Below are positions 11,971-24,800 of a stretch of 64,000 nt of DNA, one piece after another (within the stretch, counting starts at the first letter, position 1; each line of letters starts with the position of its first letter). Under the pieces are notes generated by a model. That model was not told the origin of the DNA, did no database searches, and was given only the letters and a program-made list of their open reading frames with translations. The position numbers and the translations under genes were made by a program. Source of the stretch: Durusdinium trenchii (Eukaryota > Sar > Dinophyceae > Suessiales > Symbiodiniaceae); contig CAXAMN010021585.1 in NCBI GenBank assembly GCA_963970005.1, forward strand, positions 283,313 to 347,312. Direction: 5' to 3'.

Positions 11971-12806
11971 TTCCAGGCCCCATCTGCTCTTTGCCAACAT
12001 TGCGAGCTGTCGGACTTCGCCTGAAGGTGCTTTGGACATTCCTGAGCTGGCTCTGATGTGGACCGTCACATTCAATTCAAGCGTCTCTCTGCACTGGCAC
12101 GGTTTTTAGACATGCCAGGCATCCTGCCTCGCTTAATTGAGACTCTTGACCTAGTCCACCGTTTTCTCTTGAGATTGCTTCAGCGGTCCCTTTGGACCAG
12201 CTGACCCCGACATTTGTTTTTGTTGGGCCGGTGTCATTTAGGAGTCAGTGAGTGTCAGTGGGTGCAGGTAGTGGTTTGCCCTTAACCGCCATTTACTTTT
12301 GCATACGTTTGCAGTATCTGGTCTCCAAGGCCTGTTCATGCACTGGGGCCCTTGATTCCTGGTGTCGGGCCGCAAGCCGCAAGCTGCCAGGCACCAGTAT
12401 TGACAAGTGACCCCCCCAAATTTGAGGGGTTTGCTTGACCAATCAAGAGTCTGAATCATCATGGAAGTGGAACTGGCCCTTGGATGACCACTTCCTCTAC
12501 AAATATAGGTGGTTTTCCACGTCCATGATGATTCCAGGGAGTGTAGATCAAATACGGTTTCGAAGGGTGACATGGATCAGTCCACCCAAAGAGTCCAACA
12601 CAGGTGCTGCCCCGTCTCAAGAAAAACAGGACCCAACGAAACCTGCGGATGGAAATCTGTCTCTCATCCTCGCTTCGGGAACTGGAGTGAAGACCAGTAC
12701 AAACACCACCCAAACCACCACAACTGCGTCCGCTTTTACTCGACATTTCAACTCAGACATCTGCTCAGTCCGGATGTCCAGACTGGGGCATCCGCAGAAC
12801 GCCCAG

Positions 12807-12853
12807 GATCCGCATGGGCAAGATGGTCCGAAGCCGCACCAAGATCGGCAAAG
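12807..12853 (+). CDS. Reductase exon: IRMGKMVRSRTKIGK
   Basis: The acceptor is CCCAG before G; the exon ends AAAG before a GC donor. It reads IRMGKMVRSRTKIGK and matches the conserved GKRVRxETxIGxG block before the SVSVSSAAVEL motif. It starts one base into a codon and ends in phase 1, which joins exactly to the exon at 33365 to give KIGKGSVSVSS. The intron that follows is 20.5 kb and contains the retroelement. Confidence 0.8.
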
Positions 12854-15800
12854 GCCGGTGCCGGTGGGAAGTCGATGGTTTGTTTGCTACGAACGGAACA
12901 AAGGGCATCGCTACGAACGGAGCGTTCGGACTCTACGAACGGAGCTTTTTCGCAGTGTGACCCACATCAATCCAGGAAGGGGTGCTGAAGAGGGACGATC
13001 CAAGGGCGAGGTTTCCTCGGAACGCGATGGCAGGATGGCATGGCATCATGTTGCAACATGGACCAGGCAATCACCGTTGGATAATCATGAAAGAGCGGCT
13101 TCGCAAAGACTAGGGAGCCATGAAAAGGCCCCTCATGAATTTCTGGGCTGGCGGGCTGGAGAGGTTACTTGAATATCCCATGGGAAGAGAAGGAGCCCAG
13201 CTTGTGGGGGCCGCGAAGACATGATCTCTTATGTTATCCAGGGCAAGATATGAACAACGCCTACAAGGACACGATGGGTTGTTGGTGACAGCGTTCTAAA
13301 ACATGGGTTCGAGATGTACTGTATGTGTTCTCCCAAGGGGATATCGGATAGCATGCCTGAATGTTGGTTCCACCGGAGCTTTTGAAGTCAGGGCTGCCTG
13401 ACCTCTCCCACCCGACCTCCTTGTGGGGTAGGTGGTGAGGGGTCAGGTGGTCTAAAGTAAACTTGGCTGGTCCACTTCTTAGCCTCAGCACACCTCGTGG
13501 TGTGAGAGGCTGAGGAGTGGCCAAGTTTGGGCCTCTGGAGACCCCTGGCTCCCTCGTGGGAGTGGGGGGACCCAGAGGCTACTGAGGGTTTGAGGGGTGT
13601 GAGAAGGCCACATCCTGGGGTTCCGCAACTCTCTGCCACCGGTTTCTCAGGAGGGGACCCTGAGGGTCCTATCCCTCTCGGGCAGGAGCCCGGAGGACCT
13701 GAGACAGAAGGCAAGGGAGAGAGGAGATAGTTGAGAAAGTTGAGATGGAGAATCAGAAGTTACGATTTTTCAAAAAGGGCGGAACCCTTGAGGATTGGAA
13801 TGAGGTGTTACAAAGTGGCCTTCTGCCCCATCAGATGAGTTGGGTTGATGCCAAGGAGCATGACGATATCCTGAGCTATGCAGAGTCAGTTCTGGGAAAG
13901 GGTATGGTGATGGAGTATGAGTGCCATGATTGGAATGGCCGAGCTCAGGGCAAGGCATGCCTCCGAGTTGAGGATTGGAGCGAAGTTGGTAGAGGATTTT
14001 TGGTAGGAGATCATTTGGTGGCAAGTGACGGGTACTATGAGTGGTATGGCCAGCATTACCTGATGAGAGGAAAGGGGCTGTACCATTTGTGCAGTTGTGA
14101 CAGAAAGAAGTGCAAGATCAAGTTGGCGCGAGGAGATGGAAGAGAGCTGGTACACATCAGCAGGTGGAGGTTGGTGAATCCGTTGATGATGTATGACATG
14201 GAGTACTCAAAGAAGCGTGCTCTGGAGGGCATCGTGAGTTTCATAGACGCCTGGTCACCCCGTGTGCCCGAACCAGCAGGGGGCCCAGCGGCAAAAGGTA
14301 AAGTGGAGACCTTCGAAGACCCGACAGGGATTGACAAGGCCCTGGAGAAGGCAAAGAAAGCGGTGACTGAGAATTTAGAGCCAGAGGAGAAGAAGGAGGA
14401 GAGCCGTGGTGAGAGAGAAAGAGGGCCGAGAGGGTCCGTTGGAGCCCTGCTGGAAAAGAGGGCAGCAGAAAGGCGTGAGCAACAGTTGAAGAAGGAGGAG
14501 GAAAAGGCGAAGAAAGAAAGCCGAGGCAGGAGCCGGAGCCGCAAAAGGCGGCGGGGGAGAAAGAAGAGGAGAGCATCGTCGAGTGAGAGGAGAAGTGGAT
14601 CAGGCGGGAGCCGAAGCTCAGAGTCGTCACGAGGTTTTCGACAGCCCTTCACCCGGGGGGAGGACGAACTGTGGCGGCTCTCAAAGAGAAACCCCGGGCA
14701 GCTGCTAAAGAGCGGCATGAAGGAGCTGAGTCGATACCTGGCGAGTCGAGCCGAAAGCGGAGGAGGAGACGAAAGTTGGTCGAGTTACAAGATGATGGCA
14801 TACATCAATCAGGTGGTACTGGTTCAGCACCCGCCTCCGGCCATAGGAGTGAGAAGTCATCGAGAACTCATCACCCTCGGGACCGCCATCGACATGCTGA
14901 TCATGGGCGAACTGGCGGAGCTAGGAGACCTACTGATGCAGCGGTTGAAGGCTCTAGAGACCAGTCTGGTCGAGAGCAACTGGATGTCAGCACGGCATCA
15001 GGAGTTGATACCCCCTCAAGCCGCAAGCTTGACGTCAGAGAGCGAGAGGAGAAGGGCGGCAAAGCAGGAGGCCGCCAGCCTGAAGTTGAAGGAGCTGATG
15101 AACAAGAATCGGGGGAACAAATAGGAAACAGGCGGCGGGGGGCCGGTGAGGGAGAGGTGAAGGAGAGGTCAAAAAGCCCCGAGCTGGCGCGTCGAGTCCA
15201 TTTCGACGATCAGCCAAGAGAGATAGGACGGCCCGAAGGAGCGGTGGAGAAACCCGGAGGGTCGTCCTCCGCGAGGCAGCGGCGGTCCGCCTGGCAGAAG
15301 GCAGTATGGCCGAAGAAGGAAAGAGGCTGGAAGAAGCCGGAGGACAGTGGAGAAGGATCCAGTGAGGAAAGGAGCGAGGCCCTTCCAGCGAAGTCCAACC
15401 CCGAGGAGAGTGATGGAGACTGGGAAAGCTTGAAGAGTGTTGATCTTGAAGCTGGAGTTGAGGAGAGCTTGGCAATAATGCAGCGTTGGCTAAAAGGTGA
15501 AGAATGTGGTGGTATGAGCATCTCACAAACAGGAGGACTCTTGGCGTTGGTGTGCATGCGAAGTGGGACGAACCTGGGCGAGTATCTCAAGAGGTCCATC
15601 GAGCCGGGGTCTGACGACGGCAATAGGGGGAGACAGCGGGAAGTTCTGCCCCTGCCGCTTTGGGCCGATGGGAAGGAACAGCTCAGGAGCCTTTTTGAGT
15701 CTGGAGATTTTAGGAAGTTCGGAGGCACAGACAGGAAGGCCTTTCGACATGCACGACGAGCAGGTCTACTCATTTGGCATTGCCTGGCTGTGGTGGTGCT

Positions 15801-18800
15801 GAATTTTCTGTGGACAGGAGGAGGAAAGCAAGCAAAGGTTCACAGAGGGACCACAAGTGTGAGTCAGGCAAGGGCCTTGGATCGGATATGGGAGATGGTG
15901 AAGGCTTTTGTAGATGATAGCTCGGAGACAAAGTCAAAGGTGCCCCGTTCCCCAGAGATGGGGGAGTGGGGGCGAAAGGTTGGCGATGTGAGGATCTCAT
16001 ATCAAGGTGAGATAGTAGAGAAAGGGCAACGTCTGACGCTGGATCAGGTCCTGCCTGGTTTGCCGCCGGCGGGTTATGGAGCTAGTGTGCCCCTTGTAGA
16101 GTTATGTGAGGGGGAGTTGAAAGAAAAGCTCCTACATCCACTGAGCAATCCCTACAACATCGTAGTGCTTCATTTTTTTCGTCTTTTGGAGCATAACTGC
16201 TTTTGGGCAGTGCGAACGTTTTTTTCCGTCCTCGAGCGTTTCCTTGATTTTTGCATTCTTGGCAATCTCATTGATCCCAAGAAGTCCCCACTTGGACTTT
16301 TCAACCCGCATCAAGCACACGTTCCACTGGGTGAACCGTCATTGGCATCGCATGTTTCCATAACATACTCCAATCATGCATGTCAACATTGAAACGATTT
16401 ATGGATGCCACGGATGCCATGTCTTTGGCCATCACCATGGGCGTCGCGATGATCACCTGGCCACGTGCGCCCGTCAGCTCGAGCGATCAAAGCGGAAGTA
16501 AACGTTTGTATAAAAGAGTCGTGGGCTTGTTATGCCAATCTTGTTTCAGTGAGAACCTGACTCACTAGCATTTCGGCTTGTGCACCATCAGCTCTTCCGA
16601 GCTCTTCTGTTTCAACCATGGACCCGGCACCACCACCCGAACAGGGCCCGCCTTCAGCTCCGAACGTGTGGAGTGATCCGCGCCTGGCCAAGGGCACATT
16701 GGCCAAGCTTTGGGAAAATGAGTCATCCTTGAGGGCACGAATGATGGATCAGGACTTCCCCTACTTGACTCGCTGGGTCACAAACCCGAAGACCAAGAAT
16801 GTGGCAATAGGAATCCCATCGGTGAAAGCCATGGGATTGAACGTCACCGCCTTGGAAAAGCTTGCGGAGTGGTACTGCCCGGTGCAACCCATCGCAAAAT
16901 GCGTCAACATCAACGTGATGAGGAGGGAGGTGGGGTGGTTGAAACACTCATGTTCACAAGATGTTGTGATTCAGACGGAGCCCATCCACCACCATGTTTC
17001 AACCAAACACCCCCCATTTAGGTGGCATTCTTCAGGGAGCTTACCGGCAAGACCGAAAACCAAGTGGCCTGTCACATGGATGCAAGCGGAATGAAGAAGC
17101 TCTTTTCCCATGGCATCAGGAGATTTCTTGCCAGAACCAGCACAAAGGAGACTTGACTTGCTTTATCCTTAAACAATTTTCCTTTCTAATTCTGGGGAAC
17201 CTTACTTCGCTTATTTTCATTGAGGGTCACCGCTCCAAAACCGTGATTAAGGACCCAAATCTGGAGAACTTTTTCGCCATCCTCGAGCGTCACTGGGCTG
17301 AGTCTGGACCCATTGCCAACGATGGCTATGACGATGCGTGTGATTCTGACCCGGACGATGAGGACACTGACCCAGTGGTACCCGAAAGCACAAGTTCGGC
17401 CCCAGCTCTTCCAGCGCTACCCGAAGACAGGGTTCCAGTGGTGGAGCCAGCCCATCGATCGGATGCAAAATTGGAGATGCCAGAAACTCTTCCCTCGAAA
17501 CTTTTGGGGGCGGAAAGCCATTGGCCAACTGACCCTGAAGAACTTCGGGCTTGCATCAGAGCACGTGCTGAAGCCCTAAGGTCCCTTACCTGGTTTTGAT
17601 CCTTTTTTGTGTATGAACAAACCAGCTATAACCAACCTTGAATAAGACCCACAGTAGCGTATCACGTCGCCGCAACAGACTGCCTGCCGCAACAAAGGCT
17701 TTGTCTTGAAGCTGCTCCTGAAGTGCCAGATCAACCTCGGCAGGCAAAAGAAAACGCTGGCCCATGCACCATGGATGCAGAACGTTGCAGGGTTGGCGGA
17801 AGGACCCTTGAATCCTTTTGATCTTTGAAGCCTAGCAAAGAGTTTTTGTTGCCTACCATCCACGCCACGGTGGTCAGGTATGGATATGGTGGACACTGTG
17901 CCCATGGATACCCAAGATATGACCGCAGCTGAGAGTGTTGTGGAGAATGCCAACGCGGCTAAGTCCTGTGAGGCTGTGCCCATGGAGCCCAAGGATACGT
18001 ACATACCTGCAGCTCCTGTGGAGGAAACCTCCAGTCAGTTGCTTAAGGCTGGGCCTTTGAAGACCCAAGATGTGCTTGAAGCTCACGCGGAAGAAAATGA
18101 AAAGGAAAAGCTGCTCAAGGCACGAACTTTGATTCTTGGTGAGTCGCCGTCAGGCAAAGGCTTTGGGCTTTCTGGGGGACCACCGGCGGGGGATGCCGGG
18201 CCTGCCTCTGGTGAAGTTGCCCAGCATGCTGGGCAGAAAGAGGAGACCGTGGATGGCTTCGGTGGGGAAGAACAGTTTGAGCCGCCTCGAGTGTCTGATA
18301 GTGAACAGGCGCAGGGAGGGGAGAAAGAGTCAAAGAATCTTGAGAAAGGTAAGATCGAAAAGGGTGAGCACAAGGATCCGGAGAAACCCGAGGAAACAGT
18401 GGTCATTGAAGAGAAGGTGAAAAATAAAGAGTTGGAGCACAAGGGCCCAGAGAAGCCTGAGGAAACAGTGCCCTCTGGCTCGGCAGCTTCGAAGAGGAGC
18501 GAAGAGTTGAAGAATGAAGACGGCTCTGATTCTAGCGGCGGCGGTCCTGCATTGCCAACAGTCACGAGACTGGACCAGCAAGCATTCAAGAAAATGAAGA
18601 CCAATGTGCAGAAGATGAACAAAGAAGAGCCAGCAGAGTCAAAACGTGGACGGGGTCGTGGCCGTGGCCGCGGACGTCGCCAAAAGGAAGATGAAGATGA
18701 GCCTCTGCCAGCACAGAAGAAAGCCAGGACCGATGATGATGATGATGATGATGAGGCCCGCAGAGACTTGACAACAACGTTCGAAGCCTTGGCTGAGGAA

Positions 18801-21800
18801 GAACAGGGAAAAGAAGCGAAGACAAAGAAGACAAGGCAGCCCAAAGCGAAAGCCAAGGGGAAAGCCAAACCGAAAGCAAAAGGGCAACCCAAGGCGAAAG
18901 CAAAAGGGCAACCCAAGGCGAAAGCAAAAGGGCAAGCCAAGGCGAAAGCCAAAGGGCAAGCCAAGTCAAAAGCCAAAGGGCAGCCCGTTGAGAAGCCAAA
19001 GAGGGCAATCTTCAACACTCCTGCAAGGAAGAGCAAGACACCCTCAGAGGAGACACCCGACCCGGCTCACCAGGAAGATGCAGCAAAACGGGCAAAGGGC
19101 CCGAAGAAAAAGAATGCTGACAAGGCTACCTTTGCTGGCCGCTACCCACCGTCGAATGAGGCAGCATTGGGTCGGTTCAATGCCCTTTGCTCGGCGTACA
19201 GGACTGCTATCGAGCCTCTGGTCAAGTCCGGGAGTCGAGTGGAGGTGCATTGGTTCTTATAAATTATATCAAGAGAGGTCAAGAGGACACAAAACTGATA
19301 CAGACGGTAAGGACCCTTACCGTCTGTATAGTTTTGCATCCTCTTGACCTCTCTTGGTAGGCTTTATAGGACCTCCAACACGCAATTGGAGGGCGCATTG
19401 TCCTTTAAGGCCTTTTGACCTCTCTTGGTATTTCAACTCTCCACTCTTGCTTTTTTCTGAAATCAGGAATGTTTATACACAGAATGCAAAAAGTAAGGGC
19501 TAGATTAAGGGGGTTGTGGTGGTCCGTACTCCAGTTGTTTGGAAACCTAACCCTGCAGTTGCTTTGGTGGAACTTTACCTGCAAGCAGTTGCAGAGTCAG
19601 CCTGATGGCTCTGACCACGATTACGCGGACATTGCGCGTGCTCAAGTGAAGCCCTTTTTGCAGTCTGCTCTCGCGCGTGACTATCTTCGGGATCAGTGAG
19701 TGCAGTGATTGGGGGTTCCCGGACTCCCGGTGGGAGAGTAGCAGTCACCGCAGGTTTTGTGACAGAGCTCTTAGTTCCAGCGCTTAGGAGTGAAGAAGCT
19801 TGGCCCGAAAGACTCATTAGTAAGCTAAGAGTAACCACTCCGTAAAGCGAATGGATGCATCATGGATTGGGCTGGGCTTTATCGCGTGCTGCTGGCATGA
19901 GCTAAATAGACATGGCAACCTGACCGGCCTCACCCGGAAAAGATCTGCAAAATTCAGTCTATGATAGTGAACAAATGGGGGCCGTAAAGCAATGTTTCTT
20001 TAATCTTATGAGTGCAAACTTCCACCGGGCACCCCCGCTGGGGTGCCAAATAGCTTCGCTGTAGTTAGTTCACTGGCCCCTTCCATCCGGAACTTGACGC
20101 AGGTACTTCTGCGAGAAATGAGGCGCGGACAAAGTTGGCTGGCCAGCCATGGCTTCTTTGCTTCGATCCCAGAAGGTGCAACCTGCATGTTTGGCAGGCT
20201 TGAGGAGTTGCCATGTATGTCATCTGACGCTGGAATCGATGGATTGATGATTTTGTTTGACCATGGACCATCGATTGTAAATTAGAGGCTCAAACGTGGC
20301 ACTATACACAAGTGAGCACCACTGACCAGCAATGACGCCTGATGAAGTCAATCTGGTTGTTCGCCGTTTGCTGGCCATGGACGCCCCTACCGAAGCTTTT
20401 TTCAACATTGGCTAGCAGTATTGATGAGGAATGATGAGGAACTGTTTCGAACAGCTTTTCAGACTCCCCGCCACCAAAGCCCTGTAGCCTGTAGCACTAA
20501 GGATTTGATTTGGCTGATACTGCTTGTATCATGGCTTCCGCTGAAAGCCATCTCGAAACCATGGCAAATCATCGAGTTCTTTTGTGGGCGAGGGAGGTTT
20601 TCCACTCTGGCTGCTCTAGCAGGGTTTCGGGTGGCTTCATTTGGCATCAACATTGGTAAAACCCATCGTCCCAAAAAGAGAAGCCAGAGAAGGAAGCACT
20701 TTGACAAGAGGCAAACAATGGACATGAACGGAGAAATTGGATTTTCGTGTCTCGTTTTTGAATTGTTACTTGTTTCGGTTGATTGTTTTCTATTTGGCTC
20801 ATTCAGTCTCTGAACGCCACCCGTTCGATCTCACGTGCCTGATCGATCGGCTTTCTGAGGCTTTGCATCGCTCTTTGCCTTCAGGCCTCTTTTGGCCTGG
20901 TCATGGTGCTGGGCACGGTGTGTTCGCCGTGGGTCGCAGTGAACCGGGGAACTTCACAACGGTGTTTGCTAGTTCCACAGGGATGCACGACCAAAACAGC
21001 CAACCGCCGTGGCAACAAGATGGTCTGCCGGAGTGGAGTTGGGAAAAACATGGAAACACTAGTTTTGAGATGGTTTGTTCAGATTCAAGATTCTCCAGAT
21101 TTTTGAAGCCCGCAGGACTTCTCTCCTGCTACTGGTCTGTATGGCAATGGAGGGGCATTTTATTTTGGAGAACCCCCGAAGTTCTTTGATGTTCTTGTAC
21201 ATGATGGATGTGTTCAAGACCGTCGCTGAGCTAGGTCGGAAGGTCGCTCAAATTGAATGATGAGATCCCTTTTGAGATTCTATACAACATGTTTTCTTTT
21301 TTGTCTATGCACCAGGTGACTTAACTTGGTGGTGCAGCCAAGGTATGTCGAGTAGACTTCTGGATGCGTATCTTTGCGAGCAAGACGCCGAAGCCAACAT
21401 CACTAGTGTCCAGCTCGCCATCCATCAAGAATGTAATGAGGTTTGCCATGAAAAGGTCATCGACAGCATCATCCCCAGGCCCTAAAAAGGCCACATGCCG
21501 CAAGTATGTCGACTCCAAAGGCCGCACTCGGTACCAGGGATTGCCAGAGCTGAAAACAACACAGAGTCTTTCCTCAAACCTTATGTGTTTTTCAAATTGC
21601 TTCCTCAAAGCCGAAGCCTTTTGTAAACCAAAGAGTCGGATGTTTAGAATAGAGTTCAAGGGGTTGTTGAAACAATATCTCAATATCATTCAATTGTCAT
21701 CCCCAGCAATCTTGCATTCAGGACCTATACAGCTCGGTTTGCCAGGGCGCTTGTTAGCTTAATTCCTGGGATGCTCATGGAAGAACCACCTTTCGATCTA

Positions 21801-24800
21801 GAAGTGTCTTGACCTAAAGCTGCAAACTATTCTTTGTTTCCTTGTGGTAGCTTTGACCCCACCTGAAGCCACCGACGCGATTCAGCCTACCAGCTACTTC
21901 AGGTTGACATGGACACACCCATCCCGGAGCTACTTCGACAGAGACCTTCGACCAGCTTAGAGGACGCAGAGCTCGAGACTGTCTTAATGTACGTGAGGGG
22001 TTGCAAGGGGCTTCGCATGCCGCGGGAGTTCCGGGAAATATTCCCAACACACCTCAAAGTGGGACCTAGTCTCCAAAACAGGGTCGTGCTTGCGCTTGGT
22101 GAGGATGATGACCTCTTTTCTTAGGTTTGCGCAGGGCCATCAACACATGCCAAAAAAATCATTTTTTTGTAACGGCGACATTTGCCGACCCAACGGCGAC
22201 ATTTGCCGACCCAACGGCGACATTTGCCGACCCGCTTGTTGATATGTTTTTTGGCACGTGTTCAACGCCCATTTTGCCAATTCAATCTTCTATGTTGGGT
22301 CAAAGCGACCAAAGCGTTGGTTCATCTAGTACTTTGGACAGCTTCATCTTTGTCGCTGCAGCCTAAAAGAAGCCTTTGCGTGAACTTCCACGACTAGGTT
22401 GCTGCCAAACCGTGCAAGGTGGACTCAACAGCTGCATTAGCTACATGTTTTGCTACTAGAAGCACCTGGGCCCAAGTCATTCTAGTTTCAACCTTCTCGG
22501 GAAGAGGACCATGTTGCAACCGTTCCTAAGCAAAGCCTGGAGTGAGTCGAGCCTTCTTGGAGTGATGGACTCGGTCGATGCGCACCATCGCCTGTTACGA
22601 ATGAGTAAGATGACAGAGGAAGATATGAAGAAGGAACTGGATGCCCCTAGGTCATGGTTTTGCCTTATCTGGTATTTTCTATTTATGTAGTTTTGATGAC
22701 TCAACACAAGTTGGTTTCTTGGGAGTGGATCCGGCTACTGAGGCTCTTGAGCAGTTCTTGGCAAAGGACACAGGGGGTGTGATGCCAAGGCCTGTCACGA
22801 CTCCGGTTCGCGCACAGATTACTCAAGGTCCGGCTCATGAAGCTTCTCCGAGCATCGCATCGGCTGGTCGGACCGCAGACCCTGTGACTCCACACGAGCC
22901 GGCTATACCCGTTGACACTGTGTCTCCATCGAAAGCAATCATACATCCAGAGCTGACTTCCCCTCATGTGGTGGCAACACAGGAGGAAGACCTGCCAACC
23001 CCAACTGTGTTGGAATCCACCCCTGAACCAATGGTGATTGAACTGGACTCCCAACCGGAGACGCTGCCAGGTGAACCGGTATCTCACAAGGAACCGGAGA
23101 CGCTGCCAGGTGAACCGGTATTTCACAAGGACTCGATCGAACCCACCCAGGTGCTGTCGCCAGGGACTGCCCCCGCTGTGCCTGCTTCGAGCCAAGGGAT
23201 TTCCAATGAGCAGCATGCGACAGCCTCACCGAGCAATGGGGATGTGTTTGATTTGATCCCCGCTCTGAATGACACGAACGCACCGAAGCCCCATGTGGGC
23301 CAGCATGATATCAGTCCTGAGGCGGTCAAGCAGAGAGCTAAAAGAATCTTTACACCCAGAGCTGATGGCTCGCTCAAAGTGAGCCAGCAAATTTTTGATG
23401 AGTGGAAAGGGAAGGGGCCTCGTCGACGCAACCTTGAGATGATCTTTAAACAGTGTGGTTACGATCCTGAACCTAGCTTGTCGTTTAAAAACTTTTTTGG
23501 GGGGGGGCAGTTGTATTGAAGGTAGCCCTGACCCATACTATCAGCTTCACCAATAGGTTTGCGGTACTGCCGAGGAGACCTTTGTCTCGGAGGTTGAAGT
23601 CTTAAGGTCGGAGATGGAATCCACAGAGCTCACTGTGGAAGGAGAATTTGCCACGGAAGCAGACATGATCGAGTGGGGATTTAGCGAGCGCTTCGACTCT
23701 AATTTTATAACATGGGAATTGACAAAGCTAAGCAAAGAACATGGCTTGTATCAGAATTTGTTTAGGTGTTTTGACTGAATGGTGAATCGCTACTTTGCTG
23801 CTCCCAGGCAGCGCATAGAGGCCATCAAGAAGCACTGCCGCACCCAGCCCAGTAAGTTGATGAGGCTCTGGCGCATTCACCAAATCTTTTCTTTCCAACC
23901 TGGCAAAGGCAACTTACTAACTGGTCGCAGCGCAACCATTCAACAATGCTTTTAAGAACCTTAACAAATTCACAGCTGGGCCCCGCAGGAAAGACATCTA
24001 TCAGAACATCACGCTCTACTACGTTGAGCGCAGCTACAAAGCTTCGATGAAGCCCCTTGTTGGAACGCAGAGGTATGTTCAAGCTGTTGCAGTGAAGAGT
24101 TCAGCATTCAGTTCTAGGCAAACTCCTACACTTGCTTTGGTGCTTTGGTTCTTCAGCAACATCCCCATTCGTCCCCAGTCAGTCAGGAAGAGATCTTCGA
24201 TCGAGATCAACCATCGTGCGCGCATGGATGTGCAGGGCGGCCTCCAGGACCTTGAACTGAAACCAGGGTGTGTTCTTGGTGAAGGGGTTGAAGAAGGCCA
24301 GGTCACTGTAGTTACTGTAGGCAGTGTTGTCGTGGCTCCCTACATGACAAGTTCCCATTTCTCATGTATGTCTTGGAGGTGAAGAGGAAATCACGAAGTC
24401 CGACGATGAGAACCAGGAAAATGGCGCCAAACTTCGCAAGAAGCTTGGAATCCCTGAGATGGATCCTGACGCCTTGCCAAGCAGTTGCCTACCAAAATAT
24501 TTGCCACTCAACTCAATTGACTGTTCAAGGCTTCAAAGGTTCTGGATTGCCACCTGCTCACCGTTTTGGATTACTGTAGTTGCTCCGTGTCCGAAAGTTT
24601 TGGATGAGCGTCTAGGTTGCCATCTGTCTCCCATCCCATCCTGCCTCGTGAGGACATGCATGGCCAAGCGAATCTCGTCTTTGGCAGCCCTGACTGCAAA
24701 GTTCAACAAGCCAAAACTCTCCGATATTCAGACTCGGCTTCTTGACGTGCTCATCATGTAACTGGGTACGGGAATGAATTTTCACGAATGAAGGATAGCC

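Larger units (their letters stand above)
7290..12806. other. Long stretch without a confident gene, probably intergenic or an upstream reductase intron
   Basis: No domain was recognised in any frame. Visible items are a G-run at about 7449-7458, a C-run at about 8671-8685, and the repeats listed separately. Because a reductase exon begins at 12807 and lacks the N-terminal half of the enzyme, earlier exons should lie upstream. None could be identified with confidence here. Confidence 0.4.

Noticed and set aside
14056..14718. 220-codon minus-strand open frame
   Set aside because: Antisense of the RS-rich Gag-like coding sequence; no motif of its own.
18083..19036. 317-codon minus-strand open frame
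   Set aside because: Mirror of the Lys-rich low-complexity exon on the plus strand; composition is all Phe, Leu, Ala, Cys and Ser from repeated codons.
20780..20806. Relic of the dinoflagellate spliced leader (TTTGGCTCA)
   Set aside because: Only nine bases match (ATTTGGCTCATTCAG) and the following bases diverge; no second relic was found, so recent re-integration of an mRNA is not supported.
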